Assembly (NCBI GenBank): GCA_025642065.1
Contig: JAODUP010000054.1
Span: 1,043,501 to 1,107,500 of the forward strand
Source: Paralvinella palmiformis
Taxonomy: Eukaryota; Annelida; Polychaeta; Terebellida; Alvinellidae
DNA length: 64,000 bases
Reading direction: 5' to 3'
The position numbers were made by a program, and so were the translations under genes. Positions 22,523-34,387 of this stretch are shown here, piece after piece (within the stretch, counting starts at the first letter, position 1; every line of letters starts with the position of its first letter). Below the pieces are notes generated by a model that saw nothing but the letters and a program-made list of their open reading frames with translations, was not told the DNA's origin and did no database searches.

Positions 22523-22560
<38 letters not shown>
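22523..22560 (+). repeat. (GATT)n tail of LINE C
   Basis: Nine or more GATT units at the 3' border of LINE C, a tail type used by several non-LTR clades. Confidence 0.9.
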
Positions 22561-22561
22561 A

Positions 22562-22899
22562 ATATATCATTTTAATGAAAGTAAACGTATATAGAATGTT
22601 GAAAAGGAGGATGCTTGAAGCATTGCTTATATAATGCATCCCACAATTTATAATCTTTGCTTGATCCTTAGATGTTTTTTTTTTTGGAGGGGGGGGGTTC
22701 CACACTGGTACTATTCGTGGAAGGAATGAGTTCGTAGTGCTTACAGCTTAAAATTGTCATTATTAACTGACCTGGTCATTGTGCTACCTCGTGTGATGTA
22801 CTCCTCTACTGGTATCGCCACCCCGGCGCCAACTATTTTGTTCATTAGATTGAGTCGTGCTTTCCCCCGTCTGGATTCCAGCCATTCCGAGCCTAGTTT
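22562..22899 (-). pseudogene. LINE family B, 3' portion beyond the nested insertion
   Basis: On the minus strand WLESRRGKARLNLMNKIVG and later NSFLPRIVPVWN continue the C-terminal domain of LINE B interrupted at about 25.1 kb. A homopolymer run at 22677-22697 interrupts the frame near the end. Confidence 0.75.
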
Positions 22900-25110
22900 A
22901 ATAATAATAATAATAATGTATATTTAATAAAGCGCCCTTACTAGCAGGAGCCATTCAAAGGCGCTGTACAAATAATATGTAATTTAATAATACCCCAAAT
23001 AATGTCTGTAAAAACCCTGTAATGATTTAAAAGATAATAATTATTTATCTGTGAAAGCGACCTTAAATAGGTGTGTTTTTAGAAGAGACTTAAAATTTCC
23101 AAGAGACGACGAATTTCTAATATTTGCCGGCAACTTATTCCACAAATTGGGGGCTGCAACACTAAACGCACAATCACCATATGACTTGAGCCGAGACACT
23201 GGCACCTGCAATAGTATCTGACTGGATGACCTGAGTTTTCGGGATAACTTTCTAATGGAAACCAGTTCACACAGGTATTCTGGTGCCATATCATTAATAG
23301 ATTTATAAGTTATTAACAGAATCTTAAAATGGATACGCTGTCTAACAGGTAGCCAATGTAGTTTTTGAAGAATTGGGGTAATATGATCATATTTTCTAGT
23401 ATTTGTTACAATGCGAGCTGCACTATTCTGAATTCGCTGAAGGCGATTAATGTTATAATCAGATATGCCATATAACAGGGAGTTACAATAGTCTATACGA
23501 GATGTAACAAAGGCATGAACTACAGTTAAAAGTGATTCTTGTGTCAAGAATGCTTTTAAACAGTGGATGTTCTTAAGATGGTAGTAGGCAGCTCGGCATA
23601 CTGATGTGACATGTTCATGCATGTTAATACATTGGTCAAAAATAACCCTAGATTTTTTACTGACCCATTAGGGGTAATCGAAGATGCACCCATCTGTAAT
23701 GCTGGTGTCTTTAGGGATTTAACACAATGTGGTGATGCCAAATATAAAATATTTGTTTTATTATCATTTAGTTTTAGAAGATTTTGAGTCATCCATAGCC
23801 GGATATCGGAAATACAATGTTCTAAATTCTTCAAGGAAGAGGAGAAATTTAACTCATTGTCAGGATCCAGTGATATATACAGCTGTGTGTCATCAGCATA
23901 CAAGTGATATTTAATCCCATATCGCTGCGCAATGATCCCAAGAGGACGGGTATACATTGTGAAAACCAGAGGACCAAGAACTGAACCCTGTGGTACACCA
24001 GATAACAAAAACTGAATGTCAGATAAAATACCATGAACAGACACTCTCTGGGAGCGTTGTTCCAGATAGGATCTAAACCATTCAAGTACTTTACCTGACA
24101 GACCAAACATGTCTTTTAACCTAGAGAAAAGTACATTATGGTCAACTGTATCAAATGCAGCAGACAGGTCCAGAAGAACAAGTATTACTGGCTTACCTTG
24201 ATCAATTGACATCATAATATCATTTTTCACTCGAACCAAGGTTGTTTCAGTGCTGTGACCACTTTTATAGGCAGACTGTAGTGATTCATTAAGGTTATTA
24301 TTGATTAAATATTTGTTTAGATGGAAAGCAACTGCCTTTTCTATAACTTTAGATAAAAATGTAAGATTTGAAACAGGTCTGTAATTGTTTAGAGTCCAGA
24401 GTGTGGTTTTTTATTAATGGTTTTACAAGGGCAGCTTTCGTGGATTTTGGGAAAACACCCAGAGATAATGATTTATTAACTATATTTGTAATTGGGTTTA
24501 TCAGAACATCCAGACAATCTTTCACAAGCCATGTAGGCATAGGGTCAACTGCACAGAAAGCATTAGATGACTTTTTCAGCAACTGTCTGATATCAGTCTC
24601 TGTAAAAGGCTCAAATGTATCCATCATGGATATGCAGGACTCTTCTACCAATGGTTACCCTGTGATAAGGTGCTGGACTGGAACCCACTATGTATATTTA
24701 ATATTTTTTGACAGAAGAAGTTATTAAAACAATGGGCCATATCTTTATCTGAGTTGATATTATTTGGAGGACAGTTTGACTTTTATGTAATACTTTATTC
24801 ACAACACTGAAAACAGTCCTTTGATTTCCCTTGGATGCTTTGATCTTTCTATTATAGTATTCGGATTTAGCAGAGGCAAGGGTATTTTTAACAAGAATTT
24901 TACTGACCTTGAACATTTCAAAATGAACACACAAACTGGTCCTGATCCACAGACGCTCACAATACCTTCTGTGTCTCTTTGCAGCCTGTATGTTCTTATT
25001 ATACCATGGAAGCATTGGTCTGCTTGGCATTTCCTTTGTCCTTAAAGGTGCATGTTGATCTACAATGTCTCTCAATGTATTATCATAGAGATCCACCAGA
25101 TGATCATTGA
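22900..25110 (-). pseudogene. LINE family A copy 1 (L2/CR1-like), most complete copy
   Basis: 5'-truncated. In order it shows LVDLYDNTLRDIVDQHAPL and WYNKNIQAAKRHRR (linker after the endonuclease), VDPMPTWLVKDCLDVL and ALVKPLIK (RT fingers), LDLSAAFDTVDHNVLFSRLK and GVPQGSVLGPLVF (palm), YADDTQLYIS (catalytic), then SRIDYCNSLLYG, LHWLPVRQRI, NDMAPEYLCELV and LLKTHLFKVAFTDK before the stop. Frameshifts near 23610 and 24380 break it. The 3' UTR carries the GGCGCTTTATTAAATATACA block and an ATT tail. It is embedded in LINE B, in the same orientation. Confidence 0.92.
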
Positions 25111-25144
25111 TCATATAAGTCACACTAAGTAGTACGTTTCTAGT

Positions 25145-25473
25145 AGTGAGCTCCGTTGGCCTAGCGGTTGAGCACCCGGCACTTGGTGCCAACGGTCGCA
25201 GGTTCGAACCTCGTTAGAGGTTGAAACTTTTCCAGGGATTAATTTCTCGGCTCACTACATCGTGGGTGGCTGACCACGTTAAATGGCGCTGCCGTCTCCA
25301 CTGAATTATTTAAAATAAAGGGGGACGTTAAAAACCCCCTGAGGGTATTTCGGCTCCATTTTTCCGTACTGCTCCCCTGTGAGTGGTGGGGGAGGAGCTT
25401 TCTCAACCACTCCAACATAGAGGCTGTGCTGATTAAGCGACAGCCTGGGGATTCTCCCCGAACAACAAAACCA
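25145..25473 (+). mobile_element. tRNA-derived SINE (family 1), full length, 329 bp
   Basis: The tRNA-like head has an A box TGGCCTAGCGGTTGAG and a B box GGTTCGAACCTCG, followed by a unique body with a CTGCTCCCCTGTGAGTGG block. The element is bordered by identical 11-bp duplications ACGTTTCTAGT at 25134-25144 and 25474-25484, a direct signature of retrotransposition. It was inserted into LINE B sequence, next to the LINE A insertion. A tail with AACAACAAAACC closes it. Confidence 0.92.
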
Positions 25474-25484
25474 ACGTTTCTAGT

Positions 25485-27745
25485 TGTTGGAGACAAATCT
25501 GGCAGCCTTCCGTTCGACTAATTGAATGTCTTTGGCTAAATGTGGGTCCCACACCACTGCCCCGTACTAGACCCGTGATCTGATCAAGGAAAAGTACGCT
25601 AGTTCCGGTAAATGTCTATAGGACATCTACTTAAGTTGCCCGGTTTGAATCCGATCATACTGTTAGCCTTGGCTGTTGTTGTTCTAGTATGTCGCTCCCA
25701 TCTAAGATCGCTTGATATTGTGATTATCAGATATTGAGTATCACGGACTTGTGTTAAGATGCATCCACATAGACTATAAAAGTGTTGAGGTGGGTTCTTG
25801 TTGTTGGTTATTGTCATCATCAAACATTTTGTGGGTTATATTTCACCCCCCACGTGTCAGCCCATTGGGAAAGGGCGGCGAGATCTTGATCCAACACATA
25901 TTGATCCATACATGTTAAGTTTCAGAACTGCCAAAACAGTAGAGTTATACGTAAATCGGAGGGTCTCAGAAAATCGGGCTTTTATATGTAAATCGAAATA
26001 TTATAATAATTACTATGGTAACAGAAAAGAAAACATTCCTTAAACCACAACAATCAAATTTTATTATTACAACCAATACCTTCCACCAGATGAAGTAAAA
26101 CCGGGATATTTCCGGCTCCCGCCGGGAGACCGGGAGATGAGCTCAACACCGGGAAGCTCTGATTGGTTCCTTGAGTCCACGATGGGCCTGTACAGAAAGC
26201 AATCATCGGCAAAGAGCCGTACCTGGGATTGGACAACAGATGGCAGGTCGTTCATAAACAAACAAACAAAAAATAGCAATGAAACTGGAGATGCCACGTA
26301 TCTGTTGTCTGAATGCTCACCATTGATTATGACTCTCTGGTGGCGAGATGTAAGGAAGTTGCTGAGCCAGCTATGGATATCCCACCATAATGGGAAATGT
26401 CATGGAGTAATGTGTCATGCGGGACAGTGTCGAAAGCTTTGCTTAGGTCTAAAATGGCCACATCGACTGTAATCTTCTCATCAAAATATGACATAAGGTC
26501 ACGAAGAGCAATTAGTAGCTGTGACTCACTTGAATGACGTTTTCTAAATCCATGCTGCATGGGTGTTAGTATGCTGTATTTATCCAAGTGTGCATATATG
26601 TGGGAACATACTATATGCTCTAGGAGTTTACGACAAACACAAGTGAGCGAAACAGGCCTGTAATTCACTGCCTTGTGGGGATCCCCCACCTTCTTGAAGA
26701 TAGGCGTCACGTTTGCATTGCGCCAGTCTTGCGGTAGAGTGTTGGTTTCAATCGATTGTTAGAATATTATTGTAAGTATTGGTGCTAAGTGATTGGCCAA
26801 TTCTTTGAGTACTATGTTGGGCAAACCCGTCCGGGTCAGAAGCTTTGTTTACCTTGAGCTGTGTGAGTAGTTTGTGCGTGCCATGTACGTCAATGGGCAG
26901 CCGTGGTATATCCGGCTATTGGTCACCTTCCAGGGCGGGGATGTTGGTAATATCATCCCCTATGATTAACAACAACTCAAATTGTTAATTTAATATAGTG
27001 TCTTAGCTTGACTACTAGTATGTAGTGTGTCTTTGTCAAGGATAGATGCTACTCCTACAGAAACTTGTCGTTTTGCATTGACGTATTTCCAGAACGGTTT
27101 GTTGTCATTAGAGGACAATCCTTTCAATAGAATGTCATTCGTGGCCATCCATTCAGCTTTCCATAGATAATTCTGTGTTTCTCGTTTACAGACCTTATAT
27201 TTAGCCCGAAGTTCTGCTTGTTTAGTTCTTCTGGCTTTAAAGGAAAGCTTATTGTTCTTATTAATTACCTTCGGGAGTTGTGGTGTTAGCCAACGGAGTA
27301 TTAATATGTTTGATAATATTTTAGAAGGCACATGCTTAGAAATAATATCAAGCACATGAGACTTAAACCTTGTCCAATTGTTTATGAAAGTTCTTGCATC
27401 CTCCATAGCAGCATCTCAGTTTGCCTAGGAATACTGGAATAGTTTCCCTGGGGTCTTCTTTTGTAGTACTGGTTTAATGACGGAATCGGTTACAATCATA
27501 TCATGATCTGGGATACCAGGGATGGTGTAAATTCCCTTCAATAGAACTGGATTGTTGGTAAAATCCAAGTCAGGTGTGTTATTTTCGCGGGTTGATTCCG
27601 GCTGTAACTGGCTCAAGCCAAACTATGTGGTCAGGCTTAGTAAATCTTGACAGTGTGTTTTGTGGATGCAACTGTCTCAGGTCTTATGGCTGTCCCAGTT
27701 TATACCGCTGGCATTAAAGTCACCCCAGTTGTTATCAACGTCTCT
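25485..27745 (-). pseudogene. LINE family B, endonuclease C-terminus to RT, broken
   Basis: From high to low coordinates the minus strand shows: GDFNASGINWDS and SQLQPESTRENNTPDLDF with GIPDHD (end of the apurinic-type endonuclease); the linker MEDARTFINNWTRFKSHVLD and KPFWKYVNAKR; NYRPVSLTCVCRKLLEHIV and HGFRKRHSSESQLL (RT fingers); LDLSKAFDTVPHDTLLHD (palm Asp); VRLFADDCFLYR (catalytic FADD); QYLIITISSDLRWERH; then WDPHLAKDIQLVERKAARF up to the SINE junction. The order and motifs are of a CR1/Jockey-group LINE. Many stops are present. The 5' end abuts MULE sequence at 27745. Confidence 0.88.
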
Positions 27746-28612
27746 TTAGATGAGACGCAACTTGTCGGCGAGAAATTGTGCCTGCATGTCAACTACATCT
27801 AGCTTGGCTTCACCGTGAAGAACGGTTATCAGCTGGTAAAGATAATGTATTTCCATTATTTTTATTTTTAGCCTTCGGTGCCATCCTTCACAATCATTGT
27901 TTGTTCGGACGCTTTTCTGGAACAGAAACAAGGATTGTGTGGGGCCACACTTTGCTGTAAGCCAATGTTCTTTGGATATAATCCAATAATTGACGCAACA
28001 GGGGAGACATGGAAGTGGAGGGAGTGCATAGCGTACAATATGTTAATATTACAAGAATGGTAGACACATTAAGCAGCGGACAAACTTCTGGATTAGTTTT
28101 TTCTCTCCATATAATCAGCAGCTAGTCCCAATGACTGCACTTTACGCCAAATGGCCTGTGTACAATGAAAGTGGCAGCCCGTACACGTGATCTGGGATAG
28201 AACAGGACTCCAGGCAACACGTTAAAGATCATGATGATATTGGATGGGTGTGGTACGGGAACGTCATTAATATTGTGCTCCCAAAGTGCTTTGTAATCAC
28301 TAGAAGATGCATCAGACATTAAGGCAAAGGGAACTGGCACTTGCTTTATAGATTTTCCCATGCTGTAGAAATAAATGAATGAATAACAATTGAGAGAAGG
28401 GGCCCCAACAGTTTTTAATATACCATCAATGTACCACTCTTTAGCAGCATCCATGTTTTCGTTGTGTTGTCCGTGTAGAATAGAAAATGTATCTTCTGAC
28501 CAACTTCGATCTCACCAGGAAGAAATGCATTTGAAATAGCCGAATGTTTAACTGTTAACGACAAACTTCGCATTTCAAAGCTCCTTGGGGTGAACGTACA
28601 GTTCTGTGACAA
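27746..28612 (-). pseudogene. MULE (Mutator-like) transposase remnant 1
   Basis: AKEWYIDGILKTVGAP resembles the WxxDGTFK strand with the first catalytic Asp of MULE transposases. KQVPVPFALMSD follows and then an altered D..LP block. After a frameshift SVRTNNDCEGWHRRLK matches the conserved TNN..EGWH region near the C-terminal end of the domain, followed by LYQLITVLHGEA. Internal stops show it is dead. Its low-coordinate end is cut by LINE B. Confidence 0.78.
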
Positions 28613-29379
28613 CTAATTATATCCAGGGATCTACAACAGTACGTAATCCTGCTTGTGCCAATTTAAATGACGACGCTATCGTTGTAACAATAGTTATCTA
28701 TAATTTTCAATCAGAGTATAATGGGAGTATCACAAAGTATTTCCCGTACGTGTGTGAGAAAGTAAACATAACAAATATTTGTATGGAATTCAGCCAGAAA
28801 ATGATTTGCTTATGGGCAGAAATCATTCCTTTTTATAGCATTGATACGAGTAGATTCAATTGATGAATTGTATTTGTCAACTTTCGAAGCTACTCGAAAG
28901 CCAAAAACTAATTGAATTTCAAGATTATTCGATAATGAGTAGATTCATTTCACTCTGGCTACAGTTCTTGTGATCAGCATATGTGTCCTGCATTCGTCTC
29001 TCCTTGGGTGACATACAATGGAAAAATTTAAATTGTTAATCAATCTATTAAGGAATCCTCACCAAATATCGAGTATTAGCCTAAGCTACAAGGATTATCG
29101 AAATGTATGTGTATGGTCAACCTATGCAAATTCATGATTCAAATTATTTAAATTAGTCCAAAAACAGTTCCATTGCATAGGAAAGGTAAATAACTATTTT
29201 GATCATACAAAGATTTCTAATTTTCGTGCAGTTTCTCTATGACAGAAACTTTCTGTGTGGCAGACCATAAACTGTAGCTGATCCTTCAGACGGCTGCTGT
29301 GTCTTATATGGCCTCTGGTTCTGCATGGGAAGTGCTGTGGTGAGGGGTCAGTGTGCGTACAGGTACGTGTTTTGAGGTA

Positions 29380-29435
29380 GTAGTAGTAGTAGTAATATAA
29401 TGTTGAAAAAAGCAACATTATTACAACACACACAC

Positions 29436-29495
<60 letters not shown>
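29380..29495. repeat. (TAG)n, (CA)n and (TA)n microsatellites
   Basis: A TAG run (about 29379-29393), CA run (about 29428-29437) and a TA tract of some 27 units (about 29438-29493) lie close together. Confidence 0.95.
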
Positions 29496-29496
<1 letters not shown>

Positions 29497-30004
29497 TAAA
29501 AGTCAGAACGCAGAAAACAAACCATACAGCCTATAAGTTATTAAAAAATATAAACGACATTGAGTAAATGATAATAAGTTTATATTGGGATTTACGGCTA
29601 TTTCATCTGTGGCGAGATCGCCTGGACGAGATTGACTTGTGGCGAACCCGACGGGCACCATTTAGATGATCTATGGCACAATCAATGTTGGTAAAATGGC
29701 AACTATATATAGTTCTATCCACTTAAAATTTGGCTGTATAGTAAATTATAATTGTTAATTCATTCATCATTTGCTACACCGTTTTCACAATAATATTCTT
29801 AATATACGGAAGTAAAATCATCGTTTCTCCTTTTTTGTGTTATATACACACTGTAAAGTATACCGATTTGCCGTATTCACTGTAAACCAAGCTGTTAAAA
29901 TTCAGTGAACCGTTGATAGATAGGCTTCACACAGTTCCCGGAAACACACGCAGTGTGATACAGCAAGCGGCAGGCATCTTATTATTTAGAAGTAACTAAT
30001 AAAT

Positions 30005-30775
30005 ATTATTTTAACATCTTTGAGTGAGCTCCTAAATCTCTTTCCTATGCAAATGTGATCTATCTGGTTTTCTGTCAAATGATCAGGTGATACCCATGTG
30101 GTCTTGTGTATCCTTTTATGTGTAAACAAACTACCCCAATGGTAATGTTGTTCAGTGCACATGTGTCCGCAAATCTCTCCCCGTTTTCGTTCATCTCTCC
30201 TACACCCTGGGTTCCCATCACTTCATATCCGTTGTTGTCCGTTCCAATATTGGCATTGAAATCTCCCATGAGGATGATCACACCATTTTCTCTGTACTTG
30301 TCTAGGGTGCTTTATAGCCTGCTGTAGTACCGGTATTTGGCTTCTTCGTCTCTGTCGTTTGTTGGTGTGTAGCACTGGATGACTTTCATCTTGATTTTCT
30401 TTATTTGTGTTCTGAAGGATGCTGTGATGATTCGTGGTCCATGCGCTTCCCATCCCATCATTGCTCTCTGTGCCACTCTTGATAGCATGAATGCTATTCC
30501 TTCGGGGGGGGGGAACATCCTCTTCTTCATGTCCACAGAAGAGTAACAGCTCTCCCGTAGAAATTCTTCTTTGTCCAGTCTGTGTCCATCTTGTTTCACT
30601 GATGCCCAGCAGTGTAAGCTTGTATTTGGTCATTTCCGTTGCAACTTGTGCTGTCTTTCCTGTCTAGTACATGGTTCAGCCCTGTGGTTTCCGTGTTCTT
30701 ACCGCTTTAACCACATGCCGGTTTATGTCCTCGTGATGAAGACCCTTCTTCTTTCAGGCTAGAGTTTTTTGTACT
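30005..30775 (-). pseudogene. RTE-type LINE endonuclease fragment
   Basis: The minus strand encodes MTKYKLTLLGISETRW (catalytic Glu), GIAFMLSRVAQRAMMGWEA, KVIQCYTPTNDRDEEAKYR and [19 protein letters not shown] (catalytic DFN), then [18 protein letters not shown]. These are the motifs of the apurinic-like endonuclease in RTE-group retrotransposons. A G/C homopolymer at about 30505-30514 shifts the frame. The RT domain and the terminal SDHH motif are missing. Confidence 0.85.
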
Positions 30776-31068
30776 TTCTGTTTTCAACGTTTCTGTAGCG
30801 AGTAAATTTTTACAATGTGTGAGTGCTAAACCCCCGCTCAACCCCTCTCCTTTCTCATCCGGGCTTGAGAGCGGCCAAGGCGGAGTTAAGTTGACATGCA
30901 CCGATGTGAAAAGATAATGCCAAATTAATTAGAAACAAATTATCTTTAGAGTTATGTATAAAGTACTGATACGATCAGTTATAACCGATGCCTGGCCGCA
31001 AATATCAAGCTGGGTGTCTGGTCCAGAAATTGTTATAAAAGCCAGAAATGGTGGACTCAAGTAAGATT

Positions 31069-31176
31069 TTACTGCTCCCCTGTGAGTTGTGGGGGAGGAG
31101 ATTTCTCAACCACTCCACCATAGAGGCTGTGCCGAATAAGCGACAGCCTTGGGGATTCTCCCCGAACAACAAAGCC
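31069..31176 (+). mobile_element. SINE family 1, 3' fragment
   Basis: About 108 bp closely match the 3' part of the SINE at 25145-25473, from CTGCTCCCCTGTGAGT through GGGGATTCTCCCCGAACAAC. The tRNA-like head is absent. Confidence 0.88.
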
Positions 31177-31447
31177 AAGCCAAGTAAGCAGTGACTCAAT
31201 GAAGAGTGACTCAAGAAAGCAGTGCCTTTCGCAGCTCGATACTGATGCTTGTTACTTGATAGACACATTCTATAGTTGAAATAAACTCTGCTCGACGTGG
31301 CAGCAAAACATATCGAGTCTTCCTTCTTCTGTATGTGAAGGAACACGCGAATGAAGTTGTAGAATTCCCGCCGTCCAAAATATCGCTTCCACCTAGGGAC
31401 GGCGGCCTAGAATTATATAATACGTGAACCGTATCATTAGACTGGCG

Positions 31448-32038
31448 AAGGGCCGGATTAAGACCTATAGTCATAGATGCCCTATAAACACTTAAAATAT
31501 ATTCGTGCCCCATATATATGTAATTCAAAATATAAACAATAATAAACCATTAAATATTTTTTATTTTTCAAAACGAAACAAAACTAAGATGGAAAATAAT
31601 GTTTAGTTTTGTATACTTCCACTTTATTTATATTTAAAGGATTTCTTCTACTTTTTAACTGCAAAGTCTTTGATCAGATCCTCAAAATTAATCTTACGTA
31701 ACACATCTGCTTCTATAATTAGTACAGATAAGGCACCCAGCCTGCTTTATTGCATAGTTGTTCTGGTGGGATTTTTAATATACTTCAGCTGAGAAAATTA
31801 ACTCTCGGCTGAGCAATTTCTGACCAATAATATTAAAAATATATTAAAGATAATGTCTACATTTGGAAAAGCATACTCAATATTGTCTTTTACTATTATT
31901 TTATAAAGTTCAGCATGGTTAAATCTGAACCTTTGTTGCACATATGAGTGAAATTGCTGAAGCTCAGCTGAGAAATTATGGTATTCAAATCCTCAGGGTA
32001 AGCATTTACCAGTTTTTTTAACAACACTGAGGTTACCT
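31448..32038 (-). pseudogene. hAT transposase C-terminal remnant
   Basis: The minus strand carries LVNAYPEDL, then QQFHSYVQQRF, FPNVDIIFNIFLILLVRNCS, a broken FSQLKYIKN block, and SRLGALSVLIIEADVLRKI followed by FEDLIKDF and the stop. This is the C-terminal dimerisation region of hAT transposases (NCSAERSFSxLKxIK type), with frameshifts and stops. Just beyond its 3' side, GGGCCGGATTAAG at 31449 fits a hAT terminal repeat. No ATG-initiated ORF reveals it. Confidence 0.78.
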
Positions 32039-32065
32039 TTCAATTTAGATGATGAAGTCATTAAA

Positions 32066-33115
32066 TATATGGATGGATGGATGAATGAATGGATGGATAG
32101 ATATAATTTATTTAAATTCGGTACAAGTACAATAGGAATTATTAGCTAAAAGCTATTGACGGGATGCTCATTATGATAAAGGAAGATGATTACAGATGAA
32201 AAGGTATGATGCCAATAATAACAGATGATTATATGAAATATGATGTTGTGTTTTAAAGCATTGGTGACAAAGAAATTACATGCATTTCAATGAACAATGC
32301 GTACAGTTAAAACATGAAAATGTTGGTACATTCTATAACATAATAAATCTTCTAAGCACCTTTATATTAATAGCTTGTTTGGTTTCATTATTAAGTATAT
32401 TCCATACCTTTGCCCCAGTATAAGAGATAGAGTTTTTAACCATACTTAACAGTATTAAAGTTTGGCATAACAATATTGATAACATTTCTCATATCATAGC
32501 CCGAATCATGCATAACAAACATTTCACGTAGATATTTTTGTCCCAGCATATTTACAATCTTATAGACTTCCACTAGATTCGGCTTAATTCTGTGAACATA
32601 CAATAGTAGTTTATTACCTTTCCCCCGTAATTCGCCATAAGAAGAAACATAGTCATTATAAATATAGCGAAGAGCTCGCTTCTGAAGACTCATTTGTTTA
32701 AATATCTGCCAAAGCACAACAGTGTCACACAGCTGGGAAAAATTGAAATGTGATAAAATGAAACACTCAATTAGAATTTTCTTATCATCAACGCTTAGCA
32801 CATTTGCAACCCCCCCCCCTCCCCTAGAGCATTTAATCGGCGACAGGCTTTTCAACATATTGTAGTAACATGACCATTAAAAATAAGTTCACGGTCAATA
32901 TGTACACCTAAAGGTTTTACAGATCCCAATATGATATTATCTATATTTACTGCATTACAAAGGACATTACGTGTGAAAAGTATGAACTGACCTTTATCAG
33001 GATTTGCCTAAATGTAATTTTCACTAAACCAGTTAAACATTACCTTTGATACATAATCGATTTTAGATAAATTTGAAATGACACGATACGGCACATCACC
33101 TAGAAAAAGACAATC
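32066..33115 (-). pseudogene. LINE family D, C-terminal RT region and 3' end
   Basis: 5'-truncated. The minus strand encodes LGDVPYRVISNLSKI, then VMFNWFSENYI, KPLGVHIDRELIFNGH, LSVDDKKILIECFILSHFNF, QKRALRYIYNDYVSSYGEL, NIVMPNFNTVKYG and ETKQAINIKVLRRF before a stop at about 32340. These are thumb and C-terminal motifs typical of non-LTR elements. The 3' UTR ends in a TCCA-type tail, seen as ATGGATGG repeats at 32066-32098. A poly-C run at 32811 shifts the frame. Confidence 0.82.
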
Positions 33116-33119
33116 TCTC

Positions 33120-34385
33120 CGATATTTCTCTGTATATCTCTCCTCTTCTTCTCATTGGTCATCTTATATTATTACATTTCTGTCTTTTAATATTATTTAC
33201 GTTTACATTACTTTAAAACAATTAGCTCTAAAACAATTATATTTCGGTGTCTAAAATGGCAGTAAATTTACAAATATCTTTTTTCCTAAGTGTAAATGTC
33301 TAACATGTTTAGTGAATCTTTCTGTTATACTGCTTGAATTTGTCTTTGCATATCTTTCTATTACGTAATGTTGACGAGCATGATCTCCATGTACTGAGAA
33401 GGTATTGTATGACATATGACTTACAGAGTGTGTAACAAGTTAGCGTTTTGAAGTCGTAGTCAAGTTATGTGTCCTAGCTAGGATTACTACTGTAATGTTT
33501 GTAATAAACAATTTCAGCGACGCATGCGCAGACCGTGATCCAGATATCGACTGTGGTTTGTGGGTCGGTGAAGCCGGATACATAGTGAAGTAGCATGGAA
33601 TAAGAAGTGTAATTGTTTGTAAATTTACCTTTTGGGAGATTCACAGAACAAAACCGATCTACAAGTTATTGTAGCAGTTTCATTGTTATTAAATATGAAG
33701 TAGAATATTTGTCTTTCTAATAAATAAGATTATTTGTGTGGGGAAAGTCAACTTTCATCATTCGAGACGGCTGAAGCTGTAAAGTAATGACTGTCGGGCT
33801 GCAAGTCAAATCTTATGGCAATAAACTAAAAATATCTGCTAAAGAACAATATAAATTCAAACATTAAGAAAATATGGTTATCTTAAATATTTAAGTTTCA
33901 ATATAATCAAGTCTCTTGCTCTAACAAAATAACATAAACTGGTGTTGTTGAAAACGGGTTTATTCAGACCTTCCAATATGTTAATGGCAATTCATTTTTC
34001 CAACGGCTGCCTGAGTTACAATTTTCACTCGTACACTACGGTGCTAAATAATATATATTAAAATTAATGGATGGTTAACTTGAAACTACAGTTATGTATG
34101 GAATCAAATATAAAGTTGACAAATTCTTTTTGCCGAAAATATGACACGTTCAAAATAAATCATCAAGTTGGGAACTGTAATAGACATGTTATCAATATGA
34201 CAGATTGTGATATCCGTGATCTCGCGATTGGTAAAGCAATGTGTTTTATCGGATGATATTCTATCAATGATTTTGCGCGCAGATGCCAAACATTGTAGCG
34301 CGCCCGGCGAAACGTCAACCATAACTGAACTATGTAACAAGTGATATATATTTTGCGGAGGTCCCAATCATTATATGTTACATCA
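33120..34385. other. Unassigned sequence, possible solo repeat at 33430-33780
   Basis: No coding frame is recognised. The stretch 33430-33780 contains AATAAA and a GC-richer patch (CGACGCATGCGCAGACC) and could be a repeat unit. I found no second copy in the window and no clear borders. Confidence 0.3.
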
Positions 34386-34387
34386 AA

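Larger units (their letters stand above)
20338..22560 (+). pseudogene. LINE family C, 5'-truncated, split by a hAT-type insertion
   Basis: The frame opens with VKHAINQLKVGKSAGTDSMQ and KDNYRPIAITSVVSKMLE (RT fingers). KAFDRINHWCLFKKL (palm Asp, in another frame) and VRQGGIISHVLFNIYMDKLS follow. The catalytic YADD motif reads YEDD here (LMYEDDTCIIAPS). After an insertion at 21288-21996 the thumb and C-terminal region resumes with INKYLGVIIHDKHQDDDD. The 3' end is a GATT tandem tail at 22523-22560. Stops and frameshifts make it inactive. It is unlike family A or B; I do not assign a clade. Confidence 0.88.

Noticed and set aside
25145..25230. Functional tRNA gene at the SINE head
   Set aside because: The A and B boxes are present but cloverleaf stems are not complete, and the target duplications show a SINE.
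27746..28612. Domesticated MULE gene
   Set aside because: Internal stops and frameshifts interrupt the domain, so it is called a pseudogene.
30223..30633. 136-aa minus-strand ORF as an intact endonuclease
   Set aside because: A homopolymer run shifts the frame after about 25 residues; the rest of the domain is in other frames.
33430..33780. Solo LTR of a retrotransposon
   Set aside because: An AATAAA and a GC patch are present, but there are no clear TG..CA ends, no target duplication and no second copy.
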